Shown: positions 9,965-18,592, numbered from the stretch's first letter. The stretch: DNA of 64,000 nucleotides from an uncultured Rhodospirillales bacterium (GCA_903927615.1 CAIYNU010000017.1:62001-126000); one strand, 5' to 3'. Numbers and translations: made by a program. The notes: generated from the sequence alone by a model not told the origin.

Positions 9965-10507
9965 TCAGGCCCCGACAACACCGGTCTGAGCATAGAGCAC
10001 CGACAGCGGCAGGTCCAGGCCGGCGGCATCCAAACGCAGTCGGGAGTCACGGTCGAGCAGGAGGTCGGTGATCCAGCGGGCGCCGGCCAGCCGGCGATGA
10101 ACTTCGCAATAAATGCGACGGTCCTGGACCAGCACGATCTCGCGGCACCCCGGCAAAGCCCGAAACGCCGGTAGCTTGACCTTGCGGATGAGGTCCTCGT
10201 CTCCGCCGCCCAACACCTCCAGAATCGTCAGCGCATCGGTGTTCAGCGTGCGGCCGGGCAGGGGCGGGCATCCGGCCACCACCAACGCAGCATGCAGCAG
10301 GGTCCCAGGCTGGCCAGGGTCGATCAGGCCGGCGCTGATTCGCAAGGTATAGGGGGGCTTGCGGGCGAGCGCCGCGAACAGATGACCGGCAAAATTACCC
10401 AGCAGCACCTGACGCGCTTCGCTCGTCGCCAGTGGCGTTGCCATTGCGGGCGGCGCGGCGGCAGCCGCCTCGGGCAGGCGGCTCGGTGGGAGAACGGGGC
10501 GGGTCAT
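9965..10507 (-). CDS. degenerate Uma2-family nuclease-like protein
   Basis: This 180-residue protein resembles the second half of Uma2/DUF820 proteins, a PD-(D/E)XK nuclease-like family: ILEVLGGGDEDLIRKVKLPAFRALPGCREIVLV has the usual acidic EV residue (E97) and a lysine (K111), followed by a strand-rich end and a PLSVLY motif. The expected PD-V-V acid upstream is replaced by HAALVV (residues 72-77), and the N-terminal part is Ala/Pro-rich and unlike the family. It may therefore be inactive or a diverged binding protein. It lies directly upstream of the PBP gene on the same strand. The family call is moderate and the function unknown. Confidence 0.5.
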   Translation of the reverse strand: MTRPVLPPSRLPEAAAAAPPAMATPLATSEARQVLLGNFAGHLFAALARKPPYTLRISAGLIDPGQPGTLLHAALVVAGCPPLPGRTLNTDALTILEVLGGGDEDLIRKVKLPAFRALPGCREIVLVQDRRIYCEVHRRLAGARWITDLLLDRDSRLRLDAAGLDLPLSVLYAQTGVVGA

Positions 10508-10579
10508 GACCAGTCGGCCTTGGGGACGCGGCGCGTCACGGTCATCCTACCATAAATCGGGGTGGGGGTTGGCCGAGGA

Positions 10580-10966
10580 TTACGGAAGCTGGCTCAAATA
10601 GGCGGCGAAATCGGCGTCGTATCGCAGCAAATGGGTATCCAGCGTTTTTTTCAGGTGCGGCCACAGGTCGGCGGTCGTGCTTTCCCGTCCAACCGCAAAA
10701 GCAGAGATAAATTCTGAAAGTATGCTCATAATGTAATCATGGCTGCGTTTATGATGAAACAAATTCGGATAGTTGTGCTGCTTCATGATGGCTTCTTCAT
10801 GGGAAAAATGCAATAACATCGAGGCTTTCAACATATTGAGAGCATAAGCAACCCGATTGCGATCGAGCGCCTGGCCGTTGAGGAGCTGCCCAAGCTCGCT
10901 TCCGATGGCCTCGATGGTCTTATGGTCTTCCTCATTGGATGTCTCATAAACTTGAATAGATGCCAT
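10580..10966 (-). CDS. bacteriohemerythrin
   Basis: A 128-residue single-domain hemerythrin that binds O2 at a di-iron centre in the cytoplasm. All seven ligands are present: H15, H53, E57 (HFSHE motif), H72, H76 (HKRSH) and H112 with D117 (HLLRYD). Such proteins buffer, deliver or sense oxygen and are abundant in microaerophilic spirilla. The gene is more AT-rich than its neighbours. It ends 72 bases from the start of the Uma2-like gene and could be transcribed with it. A second hemerythrin lies at 52321. Confidence 0.93.
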   Translation of the reverse strand: MASIQVYETSNEEDHKTIEAIGSELGQLLNGQALDRNRVAYALNMLKASMLLHFSHEEAIMKQHNYPNLFHHKRSHDYIMSILSEFISAFAVGRESTTADLWPHLKKTLDTHLLRYDADFAAYLSQLP

Positions 10967-11103
10967 TTTATCACACTCCCTGTGTCAGGCGGTTCCGGCC
11001 GTATCCCAGCAAGTATGGACCAATCGCCGATGGTACCAACCCCATCTTCGCTTACTGCGTTGCGATAGGCAAGACCGGCGCGGCGGTCCGTCGTGAAAGG
11101 TCA

Positions 11104-11134
11104 AAAAAAGGCCTTTTTTGTGCCATTTTTTGGC
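11104..11134. other. A/T-tract palindrome and adjacent hairpin
   Basis: Positions 11104-11119 form a perfect 16-base palindrome (six A, GGCC, six T), followed at once by a small hairpin with GCCA and TGGC arms around a T5 loop (11122-11134). It lies between the divergent hemerythrin and DUF2076 genes. The first element is terminator-like because it ends in a T tract, but there is no gene reading into it on the plus strand, so it may be a protein-binding or mRNA leader structure. Confidence 0.5.
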
Positions 11135-11162
11135 GCTCAGTCGATCGGTAGGGTCATGGCGA

Positions 11163-11191
11163 TTCGCCACGACGACGTTCGCCACGACGAC
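11163..11191. repeat. tandem 15-base repeat upstream of DUF2076 gene
   Basis: Two copies of TTCGCCACGACGAC at 11163-11176 and 11178-11191, in a 15-base period, end just before the ribosome site (AAAGGAG) of the DUF2076 gene. They lie in its 5' leader. The same gene also ends in a tandem duplication. Confidence 0.7.
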
Positions 11192-11204
11192 AAAGGAGCC
11201 TTTT

Positions 11205-11783
11205 ATGAGCGACGTACCAGCAGCCGCCCACCCGGTTCCCGGGGGACAAAATGCCAGTCCGCCGGTGCCCCAACCCAACGACGAGGATCGACGGGCGATT
11301 ACCGAGTTCTTTGACCGGTTGCGTGAGGTTGACGTGCCGCGTGATCCGGGGGCCGAGGCGCTGATCACCGAAGTGATCAACCGGGACCCCAAGCTGCGTT
11401 ATAGCCTGACCCAGCTGGCCTTTTTTCAGGAGCATGCCCTGGCTGCGGCCCAGAACCGGATTCAGGACCTGGAATATCAGTTGGCCCAGAAGCAAGGTGG
11501 ATTCTTTGCTTCGCTGTTCGGTTCGAAAGCGGCACCGCTTCCGCCGCGGCCGGTCCAGCCGCCCGGGGCGGCCCCGGGCATGTTCAGCCCGTCGCGCGGC
11601 GGTTTCCTGGGCGGTGCCGGCGGCTTGGCGGTGGGGGTCTTGGGGGGTGCGCTGCTGGGGGCGGCGGTGATGTCGGCTTTGACCGACGAACCCGCCGCGG
11701 CGGCTCCGGCGCCGACCCCTGTCCCGCCCGATATCGACACCGATGACGATGGCGGCGGTTTCGACATCGACGACGATTACTGA
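11205..11783 (+). CDS. DUF2076 family protein
   Basis: The 192-residue product starts at the ATG at 11205, which follows AAAGGAG by 7 bases; the open frame runs further upstream without support. The N-terminal half is helical and matches DUF2076 (DRRAITEFFDRLREVD, then YSLTQLAFFQEHAL and a heptad-like segment). It is followed by a Pro-rich linker, a Gly/Ala hydrophobic segment (about 135-165) and an acidic tail ending DIDDDY. DUF2076 proteins are poorly characterised; localisation at the envelope is inferred from the hydrophobic segment. It is convergent with the PspF-like gene. Confidence 0.8.
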   Translation: MSDVPAAAHPVPGGQNASPPVPQPNDEDRRAITEFFDRLREVDVPRDPGAEALITEVINRDPKLRYSLTQLAFFQEHALAAAQNRIQDLEYQLAQKQGGFFASLFGSKAAPLPPRPVQPPGAAPGMFSPSRGGFLGGAGGLAVGVLGGALLGAAVMSALTDEPAAAAPAPTPVPPDIDTDDDGGGFDIDDDY

Positions 11784-11801
11784 GACGACGACGATTACTG
11801 A
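11766..11801. repeat. 18-base tandem duplication spanning a stop codon
   Basis: The last 18 bases of the DUF2076 gene, including its TGA, are repeated directly downstream (11766-11783 and 11784-11801, 16 of 18 identical). The second copy contains the stop codon of the convergent pspF-like gene (TTA complement at 11795-11797), so the two reading frames share the repeat. Confidence 0.75.
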
Positions 11802-12841
11802 GAGGTTGGGGACGGCGGATCGTCGCCGGCCGTTGCCAGCCCGTGCTTGACCAGCAAGCGGCGGAACTGGTGGTAGCCGAGGCCCAGGCCGGCCGCCGCT
11901 TGTTTCTGGTTGAAGCGGTGGCCGATCAAGGCCGCTTGCAGCAGGCCCCGTTCGAAGGCCCGGACCTGGCTGTCGAAATCACCCGACGGGTCGGGCTGGG
12001 CGGGGGCCGGCGGTGCCTGGGGTGCGGAGGGGGCCGGCGGTGCCGCGATCGCCCGGAACGGCGAGGCGAAGGGGTCGAGGATGATCTCGGCCACCCGGGC
12101 CGCGGGGTCGGTGCACCGATGGACCGAGCGTTCCACGGCGTTCTTGAGTTCCCGGATGTTGCCCGGCCAGGGGTGGTTCTGGAGTCGGGTCAGCGCCCCG
12201 GGCGTGAAGCCAGGGAACACCGATCGCCCCAGTTGCCGGCTCATGCCCACGGCGAAATGTTGTGCCAGCACCGGGATGTCCTCGGGCCGGAACCGCAGCG
12301 GCGGCAGGGTGATGACCTCGAAGGCCAACCGGTCGAGCAGGTCGGCGCGGAACCGGCCGGTCGCCGCCAGCCCCGGCAGGTCGGCGTTGGTGGCGCCGAT
12401 CACCCGGACATTGCAGGCCAGGGTCTGGGTGCCGCCGACCCGCTCGAACTCGCCATACTCCACGGCGCGCAGCAGCTTTTCCTGCACCGCCGACGAGCAC
12501 TGGGCGATTTCGTCCAGGAACAGGCTGCCCCCTTGGGCCAGTTCGAAACGGCCGGGATGTCGGCGCACGGCCCCGGTGAAAGCCCCGGCCTCGTGGCCGA
12601 ACAGTTCCGATTCCAACAGGCCTTCCGCCAGCGCCGCACAATTGAGCTTGACCAGCGGCCGATCCCATCGTCGGGACAGGAAATGGAGCCGGGCCGCCAC
12701 CAACTCCTTGCCGGTGCCGCGCTCGCCGATCACCAACACCGGCCGGTCGAGGGGCGCGGTTCGCGAGACCGCGTCCAGCATGCCCAGGAAGGTCGGGGAT
12801 TCACCGACCAGCGGCGGCAGGGTTCCGGGCTCGTGGTCCAT
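11795..12841 (-). CDS. PspF-like sigma-54 transcriptional activator
   Basis: A 348-residue AAA+ enhancer-binding protein with no N-terminal sensory domain, as in PspF. The ATG at 12841 (MDHEPG) is chosen because homology begins there. Walker A is GERGTGKE (39-46), the sigma-54 contact loop is GAFTGA (86-91), Walker B is SLFLDEI (106-112), and a Fis-type helix-turn-helix is at the end (QKQAAAGLGLGYHQFRRLL). A Pro/Ala linker separates AAA+ and HTH. PspF normally activates phage-shock genes and is held in check by PspA; no pspABC genes occur in the window, so its targets are elsewhere or different. Confidence 0.85.
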   Translation of the reverse strand: MDHEPGTLPPLVGESPTFLGMLDAVSRTAPLDRPVLVIGERGTGKELVAARLHFLSRRWDRPLVKLNCAALAEGLLESELFGHEAGAFTGAVRRHPGRFELAQGGSLFLDEIAQCSSAVQEKLLRAVEYGEFERVGGTQTLACNVRVIGATNADLPGLAATGRFRADLLDRLAFEVITLPPLRFRPEDIPVLAQHFAVGMSRQLGRSVFPGFTPGALTRLQNHPWPGNIRELKNAVERSVHRCTDPAARVAEIILDPFASPFRAIAAPPAPSAPQAPPAPAQPDPSGDFDSQVRAFERGLLQAALIGHRFNQKQAAAGLGLGYHQFRRLLVKHGLATAGDDPPSPTSQ

Positions 12842-12984
12842 GGCGCCCCCTATTTCATAATATCGAGATGCCGTAATGGGCCTGCGCTCTGGCGATCGCC
12901 GGCGCTGGTGGCTGCCCCGCAGAATGATGGTGGTCAACCACGGGGTCCGGTTGAGCCGGCCCCAAGCATCATCTGGGGACAGCC

Positions 12985-13105
12985 ATGGAGGACTATGCCG
13001 GAATCGAGGTGTCGCCGGAACAGAGCAGCGTGTGCGTGGTTTCGTGCGGGAGGCAAGGTCGTGCGGGAGGCGAAAGTGGCGTGCGATCCAGAGGCCCGCT
13101 GTGGC
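12985..13105 (+). pseudogene. IS110-family transposase N-terminal remnant
   Basis: An ATG at 12985 opens a frame reading MEDYAGIEVSPEQSSVCVV, which is the N-terminus typical of IS110 transposases (first catalytic Asp replaced by Glu here). A frame change near 13045 restores GKVVREAKVACDPEA, the next block of the same family. Nothing of the remaining roughly 300 residues is left. The rest of the 12842-13345 gap shows no gene; it is the scar of an insertion sequence between pspF-like and sulP. Confidence 0.75.
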
Positions 13106-13345
13106 TCAGCCCTTAGGACAGACTCCCTTTCCGTCTTCAGCATTACGCCACTAGATCGCCAGATTTCTTATCGCTTTGGACGCGCCCCCGTGTCGACAGT
13201 GCAGATGCTGGTCTCGTCGAGACACGCTCCGGGTCCGGCGGGGGGGCCAGGTCGGCTCCCCCCATTCCCTGTTTGTGCCCGCACGCGGGCGTAGTTTCAC
13301 TCATCTAAACGACGACACTAACCGCATCCGCCGACCGAAGATGTG

Positions 13346-15160
13346 CTAAACTAGGTAATACAATCCAGTTTCGATAGTCTTGTGATTTCTAATGCTTGCG
13401 CAATGGTCGCAGGCACTGACATCGGTGAATCGCTCGCAGGCAAAACGCACCGCCTTGAGGGTAGCAGAGTCGGCGTCGTCGCGCCCTTGCGGAAAAATAT
13501 GCTCGGGAGCATACCAATCTTGAAAATTCAGGCGGTTGATGGCCGCCAGAAAGTCTGGACGAACGCCGGCAAGGATCACTGTGATCCCAAGCTTATCAGC
13601 GTCCCGTAAAAAATGCTCGATTCGTTCCAAGCAAACAGCATCAGGATTACGAAGGCGCTTGATGCGAAGAACGATGACGCGAGTGCCCTGAGTAACTGCC
13701 CGCCGTTTGATTTCATGCAAATAGCGGTCCAGTTCAGGCGCCGCACCAAAGAATACCTCGCCTTCAAAATCGAATATGATGGTTGAAGTGCAGATGAGGT
13801 CGTTAGCCTCACGCTCGCGCACGACACGTTCAGGACTGATGACCATCTCTGTTGCCCGAAGTTTTGCCGCGCGCGGGACGAACAGCACAATCGACATCGC
13901 GACACCCACCAAGACCGAATATTCGACGCCAACGAATACCGCTGTCAAGGCGGTGATCAGCACCAGTCCGGCGTCATAGGTCGTGGCCCGAAAGGCATAG
14001 CGAATGCGTCCCGGGTCAATCAGCCGTGCCGCCGTAACCACCAACAGGCCGGCCAAGGCAGCCTTAGGGATGTACGGGGTCAACGGCCCGAACAGCAGCA
14101 GCGCCCCCGCGACGGCCCCGGCGGCGATGACTCCCGACATCCGCGTCGCCGCTCCCGCTTGAAAGTTGATCGCCGACCGTGAAAGGGAGCCCGAACCTGG
14201 CAAGCAGCGAAAGAACCCACCGACGAGATTGCCGACCCCTTCTGCTAGGCACTGTCGGTTGTAGTCTAACTCCTGGCGAGTATGGATAGCGATGGACTTT
14301 GCCACCGCCAGTGCTTCGACCAGCCCCAGAAAGGCAATGGCGAAGGCGCTGGAGGACAGTTCGGATATCCATTCGAACTTGATTTCCGGAATATGCGGTG
14401 AGGGCAGGCTGGTCGGCACCGCCCCGACCACGGCGATGGCTGCCTTGCCAACAGCGTCCGGTTGGGTCCATCCAAAAAGAAACGCTGCCCCGGCCACCAG
14501 CACCAGCGTCACCAACATATCCCATGGCGGAAGCCGGTAGACGCGCACCACCTTGCGCAGGATAAGGGCAAGCGCAACGGTCGCCACGCTGATCGCCACC
14601 GCCTTGAGATTAGGTGAATCGCCGTGAGCGAGAGTCAACCAGACTCGATTCAGGATCGTTTGGTGCGCCGTCCCGAGATCTTTGACGCCGAGAAGGTTGG
14701 AGATTTGCCCAATGGCCAGCAACAGCGCGGCACCGCCCATGAAGCCAAGAATGACGGATTCGGAAATGTAGCGCGTCAGGTCCCCCAACCTGAATACCGC
14801 AATCAGAATCTGGATGGTGCCGACCATGACGCCAAGAAGAAACATGCCCTCGGCTGCTTCGATATGCGCATCAGGATCGAAGAACGCCAGGGCGCTAAAG
14901 ACCACGAGGGAAATCGCGCTGGTCGGACCGTTGATCAAATGCGACGAGGAGCCAAGACAAGAGGCCACGGCGGTGATGATGATGGCCGAGTACAGGCCGT
15001 ACCGCGGGTCGACACCGGCTAGGAGGGCGTAGGCCATGCCTTGGGGCAAGGCGATCGCGGCGACCGTCAACCCAGCGAGGAGGTCACAGCGAGCCTGCTC
15101 CCATCGATAGGTAACGCGGAAGTTCTGGCCGATCAATCCTGCCCTAATCAGTGCAACCAT
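13346..15160 (-). CDS. SulP-family anion permease with STAS domain
   Basis: A 604-residue inner-membrane transporter of the SLC26/SulP family, which carries sulfate, bicarbonate or other anions. The signature LTVAAIALPQGMAYALLAGVDP lies near residue 30 and about 12 hydrophobic helices extend to about 420. The cytoplasmic STAS domain (about 440-560) follows, with an unusual Cys/His-rich tail (FTDVSACDHCASIRNHK). The substrate cannot be fixed from sequence; the neighbouring sulfate-binding protein makes sulfate plausible. A truncated second sulP copy lies at 16801-17007. An 8-base inverted repeat is present in its upstream region (GACACCGC/GCGGTGTC near 15190-15210). Confidence 0.92.
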   Translation of the reverse strand: MVALIRAGLIGQNFRVTYRWEQARCDLLAGLTVAAIALPQGMAYALLAGVDPRYGLYSAIIITAVASCLGSSSHLINGPTSAISLVVFSALAFFDPDAHIEAAEGMFLLGVMVGTIQILIAVFRLGDLTRYISESVILGFMGGAALLLAIGQISNLLGVKDLGTAHQTILNRVWLTLAHGDSPNLKAVAISVATVALALILRKVVRVYRLPPWDMLVTLVLVAGAAFLFGWTQPDAVGKAAIAVVGAVPTSLPSPHIPEIKFEWISELSSSAFAIAFLGLVEALAVAKSIAIHTRQELDYNRQCLAEGVGNLVGGFFRCLPGSGSLSRSAINFQAGAATRMSGVIAAGAVAGALLLFGPLTPYIPKAALAGLLVVTAARLIDPGRIRYAFRATTYDAGLVLITALTAVFVGVEYSVLVGVAMSIVLFVPRAAKLRATEMVISPERVVREREANDLICTSTIIFDFEGEVFFGAAPELDRYLHEIKRRAVTQGTRVIVLRIKRLRNPDAVCLERIEHFLRDADKLGITVILAGVRPDFLAAINRLNFQDWYAPEHIFPQGRDDADSATLKAVRFACERFTDVSACDHCASIRNHKTIETGLYYLV

Positions 15161-15291
15161 TGACAGTATCCCCTTATGGCGATGACGACACCGCGCTCTG
15201 CGGTGTCGGCTGATTTACGGTGTCGACGATACTTGTCGCCACGCTGCCCAGAGAACCGGACGCGCTCTCGATCGACCGGCATTAGCTGTTT

Positions 15292-16755
15292 TTACTGCCG
15301 CGATGGACTGACTGGCTGATCGGCATTGGCATCAAACAGATTTTCGATTGCTTTCGGTCGCAGGTGGGCCAGCGTCAGCAGCCATCCGCCGCCAACCACC
15401 ATGTAAATGACGAAAATCCAGATCAGCAACCCGTTGGGATACTCCGGCGGAGGAAACAGGGTGCTGCCGGGAATGCCGATCACACCAATGAACGGCAGGA
15501 TCATGAAACCGCATGCCAGAACCGAGGTTACGACAGCGGTTGCGGACAACTCGCCCAGCCGATGCAGATAAGCCGGCGCGGCGAGCGAGATTAAAAAGTA
15601 GACCACGAGAAAGCCGAAGGTGCTCAGCGTGCCGAAATAGCCCTGGCTATCAAAATCGGACACCCCGAACCGGGTGGGTGCGAATCCAATCACAAGCACC
15701 AGCGTGGCGACGAGAGCAACCGCCAGATGCGGGGTTTTGTTGCGCTGGTGGGTCATGCCCAGCGCCCCGGGAGCCAACCCATGCCGCGCCATGGAATAGA
15801 GAAGGCGGGCGGTGGCGCTCATCGACGCCAGGGTGCAGGCAAAGAAACTCAGCAGGATACCAATGTTGATCAGCACCCCGAGCGAGGGCACCCCAAGTTG
15901 TTCAGAGATCAGGAGCAGAGGTGATTCGGTTTTTGCCAAATCTCCACCGGTTTGGCTAAAATATAGTACGACCACGTAGGCCATGAAAATAAACAACAAA
16001 GAGGACAAAACCAAACTATGGACCACTGAGCGGGGAATTGCTCGTAACGGGTCTTTTGCTTCTTCGCCGAGCGAGGTGGAACTTTCAAAACCGGAAAAGC
16101 CGAAGACGACCAGCACGATCCCCATCAGGACATTGCCAGGACTTGCTCCGCTTAGGGTCACCTGCTGCCAGTCAATCGCAAAGCTGGTATTGCGCCAGAT
16201 TAGAAATCCTAGTGCCAGAACCGCAATAACAGCAACGCCTTCAAAGGCCAGCATTGACTTTGCGGAGAGCTTAATGTCCCTCCATGCGAGTAATGACGCC
16301 AGAAAAATTGCGGCGGCATAGAGCAGCAACGCAGGAACCTTGATCCCGCCAGCCTCTAGCAGGCCATTACCGGTCACGACGAAGCCGCACAGGGTCGACA
16401 TCCCGGTAAAAGTATAGGCGAAGAGCAGAGCCCAGCCGCCAAGGACACCGGCGATCGGTCCGAGCCCTTTCACAATATAGCTGTAGAGTGATCCGGCCGA
16501 CGAGGACCGACGGGCAAATTGGTTAATGTTCAAGGCGACCAGCACCAGCCCGATCGTACCCAAAAGAAAGCTGAGCCAGGTAGCATTCCCGGCAGAGGCA
16601 TAAATCAATCCAAGGAGCGCTGCCGGGACAGTGGACGGGGCGATGATCGCGACCGATTGAGCAAAAACTTCGAAATAGTTCAGGCACGGACCTTTGAGGC
16701 CGGACGGGATCAGGCGCACGAGAACTTCAGCAGGTTGACCAGGCGATGTACTCAT
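15292..16755 (-). CDS. APC superfamily amino-acid permease
   Basis: A 487-residue transporter with about 12 hydrophobic helices and APC-family features: a Ser/Gly-rich TM1 unwinding region (APSTVPAALLG), FARRSSSAGSLYSYI after TM2, and the GFSGFESSTSLGEEAKDPLRAIPRSV motif in the middle. Amino acids or polyamines are the likely substrates; I cannot say which. It shares strand with sulP (131 bases downstream) and may be co-transcribed. The composition is a little richer in AT than the flanking housekeeping genes. Confidence 0.88.
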   Translation of the reverse strand: MSTSPGQPAEVLVRLIPSGLKGPCLNYFEVFAQSVAIIAPSTVPAALLGLIYASAGNATWLSFLLGTIGLVLVALNINQFARRSSSAGSLYSYIVKGLGPIAGVLGGWALLFAYTFTGMSTLCGFVVTGNGLLEAGGIKVPALLLYAAAIFLASLLAWRDIKLSAKSMLAFEGVAVIAVLALGFLIWRNTSFAIDWQQVTLSGASPGNVLMGIVLVVFGFSGFESSTSLGEEAKDPLRAIPRSVVHSLVLSSLLFIFMAYVVVLYFSQTGGDLAKTESPLLLISEQLGVPSLGVLINIGILLSFFACTLASMSATARLLYSMARHGLAPGALGMTHQRNKTPHLAVALVATLVLVIGFAPTRFGVSDFDSQGYFGTLSTFGFLVVYFLISLAAPAYLHRLGELSATAVVTSVLACGFMILPFIGVIGIPGSTLFPPPEYPNGLLIWIFVIYMVVGGGWLLTLAHLRPKAIENLFDANADQPVSPSRQ

Positions 16756-16800
16756 TTTGTGAACCCTTCTACATAAAATTTCCCTTCAGGGAGTTCTCGT

Positions 16801-17007
16801 GAGCCATATTCCGTGGGAGAATGCCGTCAGTGGTGGTATAGAGGCCGACCCGTGGGTCGGCGTCAGCGATCAGGGCATGGGCCATGCCCTGGGGCAGCGA
16901 GATCGCCGCCACGGTCAACGCCGCCGGAAAATCCCTGCCGATGGTCTTCCAGGGCAGTTGCGCACCGAAAATATGGTGCCGGACTCGGCGATACCCGCAT
17001 CGGTCAT
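16801..17007 (-). pseudogene. truncated, frameshifted second sulP gene
   Basis: From an ATG at 17007 (complement, preceded by GGGGAA) the frame reads MTDAGIAESGTIFSVRN. After a frameshift near 16958 it continues LPWKTIGRD, then FPAALTVAAISLPQGMAHAL and the DADPRVGLYT block, which is the N-terminal signature of SulP transporters. It stops matching after about 65 codons, so over 500 residues are missing. It is distinct in sequence from the intact sulP at 13346, so it is the remnant of a different paralogue and not a recent copy. Confidence 0.8.
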
Positions 17008-17062
17008 GATGTTCCCCGAAATGCCGTTGTTTGAATGATGGTAAAAGCCAATGCTGGACCGT

Positions 17063-18127
17063 TTAACGGGGCTTGGGCGTATAGACGGTATCGATGATGC
17101 CGTTGTCGGCGAAGAATTTCTGCTGCGCGTCTTCCCAGTCCCGGGCGATACTGGTCACCGGGAACAGGTTCATGGGCGGCAGAAGCGCGGCATATTTCTT
17201 CAGTATCTCGGGCTTGTAGGGCCGATAGCCGTCGCGAGCGATGATCTCTTGAGCGTCATCGCTGAACAGGTAGAGCAAGTAGGCACGTGCCAGCCGAGCC
17301 GCGTCGGCTTTGGTCAGGTTGGCATCGACCCAGGCCACGGTCGGTTCGGCCAGGATGCTCACCGGGGGATAGACGATCTCCAGATTACCTTTGGACTCGG
17401 CAACTTCGCGCAGTGCTTCGTTTTCCCAGGCCAAGTGAACATCGCCGATCTGCTCGATGGCGAAGGCGGTGCCGGCCGCGCGGGCGGCTGGCACCAGGAA
17501 AGGCGCGTGCTCGTACAACGCCTTGAGAAAGCTGCGGGCCTCTGCTTCACTGCCGCCGCGGGTAACCACCGCGCCCCAGGCCGCGAGCGCCGTAAGCTTG
17601 CCGTTGCCTGACGTCTTGGGATCGGGGGTCATGACCTCGACGCCTGGTTTGACGACATCGGGCCAGTCGCGGATATCGTGGGGATTGCCATGCCGGACCA
17701 CGAAGACGATGGTCGACGTGTAGGGGTGCGAGTTGTTGGGCAGGCGCCCGGCCCAGCCATTGGCGAGCAAGCCGCGCTTATGCAATGCTTCAACGTCAGA
17801 TGGCAGTCCGAGCGTCACTACGTCGGCCTTCAGTTCTCCCGACACAACCTGACGGGCCTGTCGAGACGAGCCACCATGGGATTGGTGAATCTCGACGGAA
17901 GGGCCGCCGTCCTTAAGGGTGCGAGCCTGGAAGTGAGGATTGATGTCCTTGTACAACTCCCGAGTCGGATCATAGGAAACGTTCAGAAGTTGTATCCGTG
18001 CCGAGCTTTCGCTATTTTTCGCCACAATTAGGGTGAGGCCCAGGGCCGCTGCCACCAATGCGCCGACGTTGAGCCAGGACACCGAAGCAAACCACGAGCC
18101 CGCGTTTCGCCAGGAAAACGTCGCCAT
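17063..18127 (-). CDS. sulfate ABC transporter periplasmic substrate-binding protein
   Basis: A 354-residue Sbp/CysP-type binding protein. The start at 18127 is preceded by a GAGGGG ribosome site; the frame extends 16 codons further without support. A signal-anchor helix is at about 20-38, then LLNVSYDPTRELYKDIN, SHGGSSRQARQVVSG, ADVVTLGLPSDVEAL and TPDPKTSGNGKLTALAAWG, all characteristic of the sulfate/thiosulfate binding family. No cysT, cysW or cysA permease genes are beside it, so it either pairs with a transporter elsewhere or is an orphan left by rearrangement; the adjacent sulP remnant supports the latter. Confidence 0.88.
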   Translation of the reverse strand: MATFSWRNAGSWFASVSWLNVGALVAAALGLTLIVAKNSESSARIQLLNVSYDPTRELYKDINPHFQARTLKDGGPSVEIHQSHGGSSRQARQVVSGELKADVVTLGLPSDVEALHKRGLLANGWAGRLPNNSHPYTSTIVFVVRHGNPHDIRDWPDVVKPGVEVMTPDPKTSGNGKLTALAAWGAVVTRGGSEAEARSFLKALYEHAPFLVPAARAAGTAFAIEQIGDVHLAWENEALREVAESKGNLEIVYPPVSILAEPTVAWVDANLTKADAARLARAYLLYLFSDDAQEIIARDGYRPYKPEILKKYAALLPPMNLFPVTSIARDWEDAQQKFFADNGIIDTVYTPKPR

Positions 18128-18219
18128 TGCCCCCCCTCTGCCTGGGATATCAGGAAGCCAGCAAGGGCCCCCCAAAACCGCAGACGTTTATGTGAAATAC
18201 CAAAGCGTACACCACTTGA

Positions 18220-18248
18220 TCGATAGGATATGTTTTCTCTGCTGTCAA
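18220..18248 (-). promoter_or_regulatory. sigma-70-type promoter for the sulfate-binding protein
   Basis: On the minus strand a perfect -35 TTGACA (18243-18248) is followed after 17 bases by TATCGA (18220-18225). It sits about 95 bases upstream of the chosen start at 18127. The -35 is consensus, the -10 only fair. Confidence 0.5.
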
Positions 18249-18592
18249 CCGCAAGTGTAAAGAGGTAAATGCCAAAATGGCTTGGGCCCGTTTTTGATGG
18301 CCGCCGCGATCACCGCTCGGAATCCAGGCCGATAAATCACAGTCGCTGTACGGGAAATGCCAAACGTTGGACGCAGAAGTAAAACAAATTACCCGTGTTC
18401 AACGCTGAGTTCCGAGCCGTGATGGCTTGCCCCTTGGTCGCGACTGGGAATGCTGCAAAAAGACCGGGGTCGAGCCCTCGCGCATGGAGGGGTAGTTACT
18501 GTCAAATGTCGCGGAAAAGTACAAGTATCATCTATTATGAAATGAAAAAACATATTATATAGCAACGAATTATAGTACAACGCGCAGATGTT
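18249..18592. other. intergenic stretch with AT-rich end
   Basis: No gene is seen here. Positions 18520-18592 are strikingly AT-rich for this genome and contain A6CATATT (18545-18556), a 12-mer that recurs at 24212-24223 upstream of the pseudo-ATPase gene. The AT-rich end runs directly into the metK remnant and may be its old promoter region. Confidence 0.4.

Noticed and set aside
11843-13294. 483-codon plus-strand frame opposite the pspF-like gene
   Set aside because: Shadow of the AAA+ gene that runs on across the IS110 scar; no protein motif.
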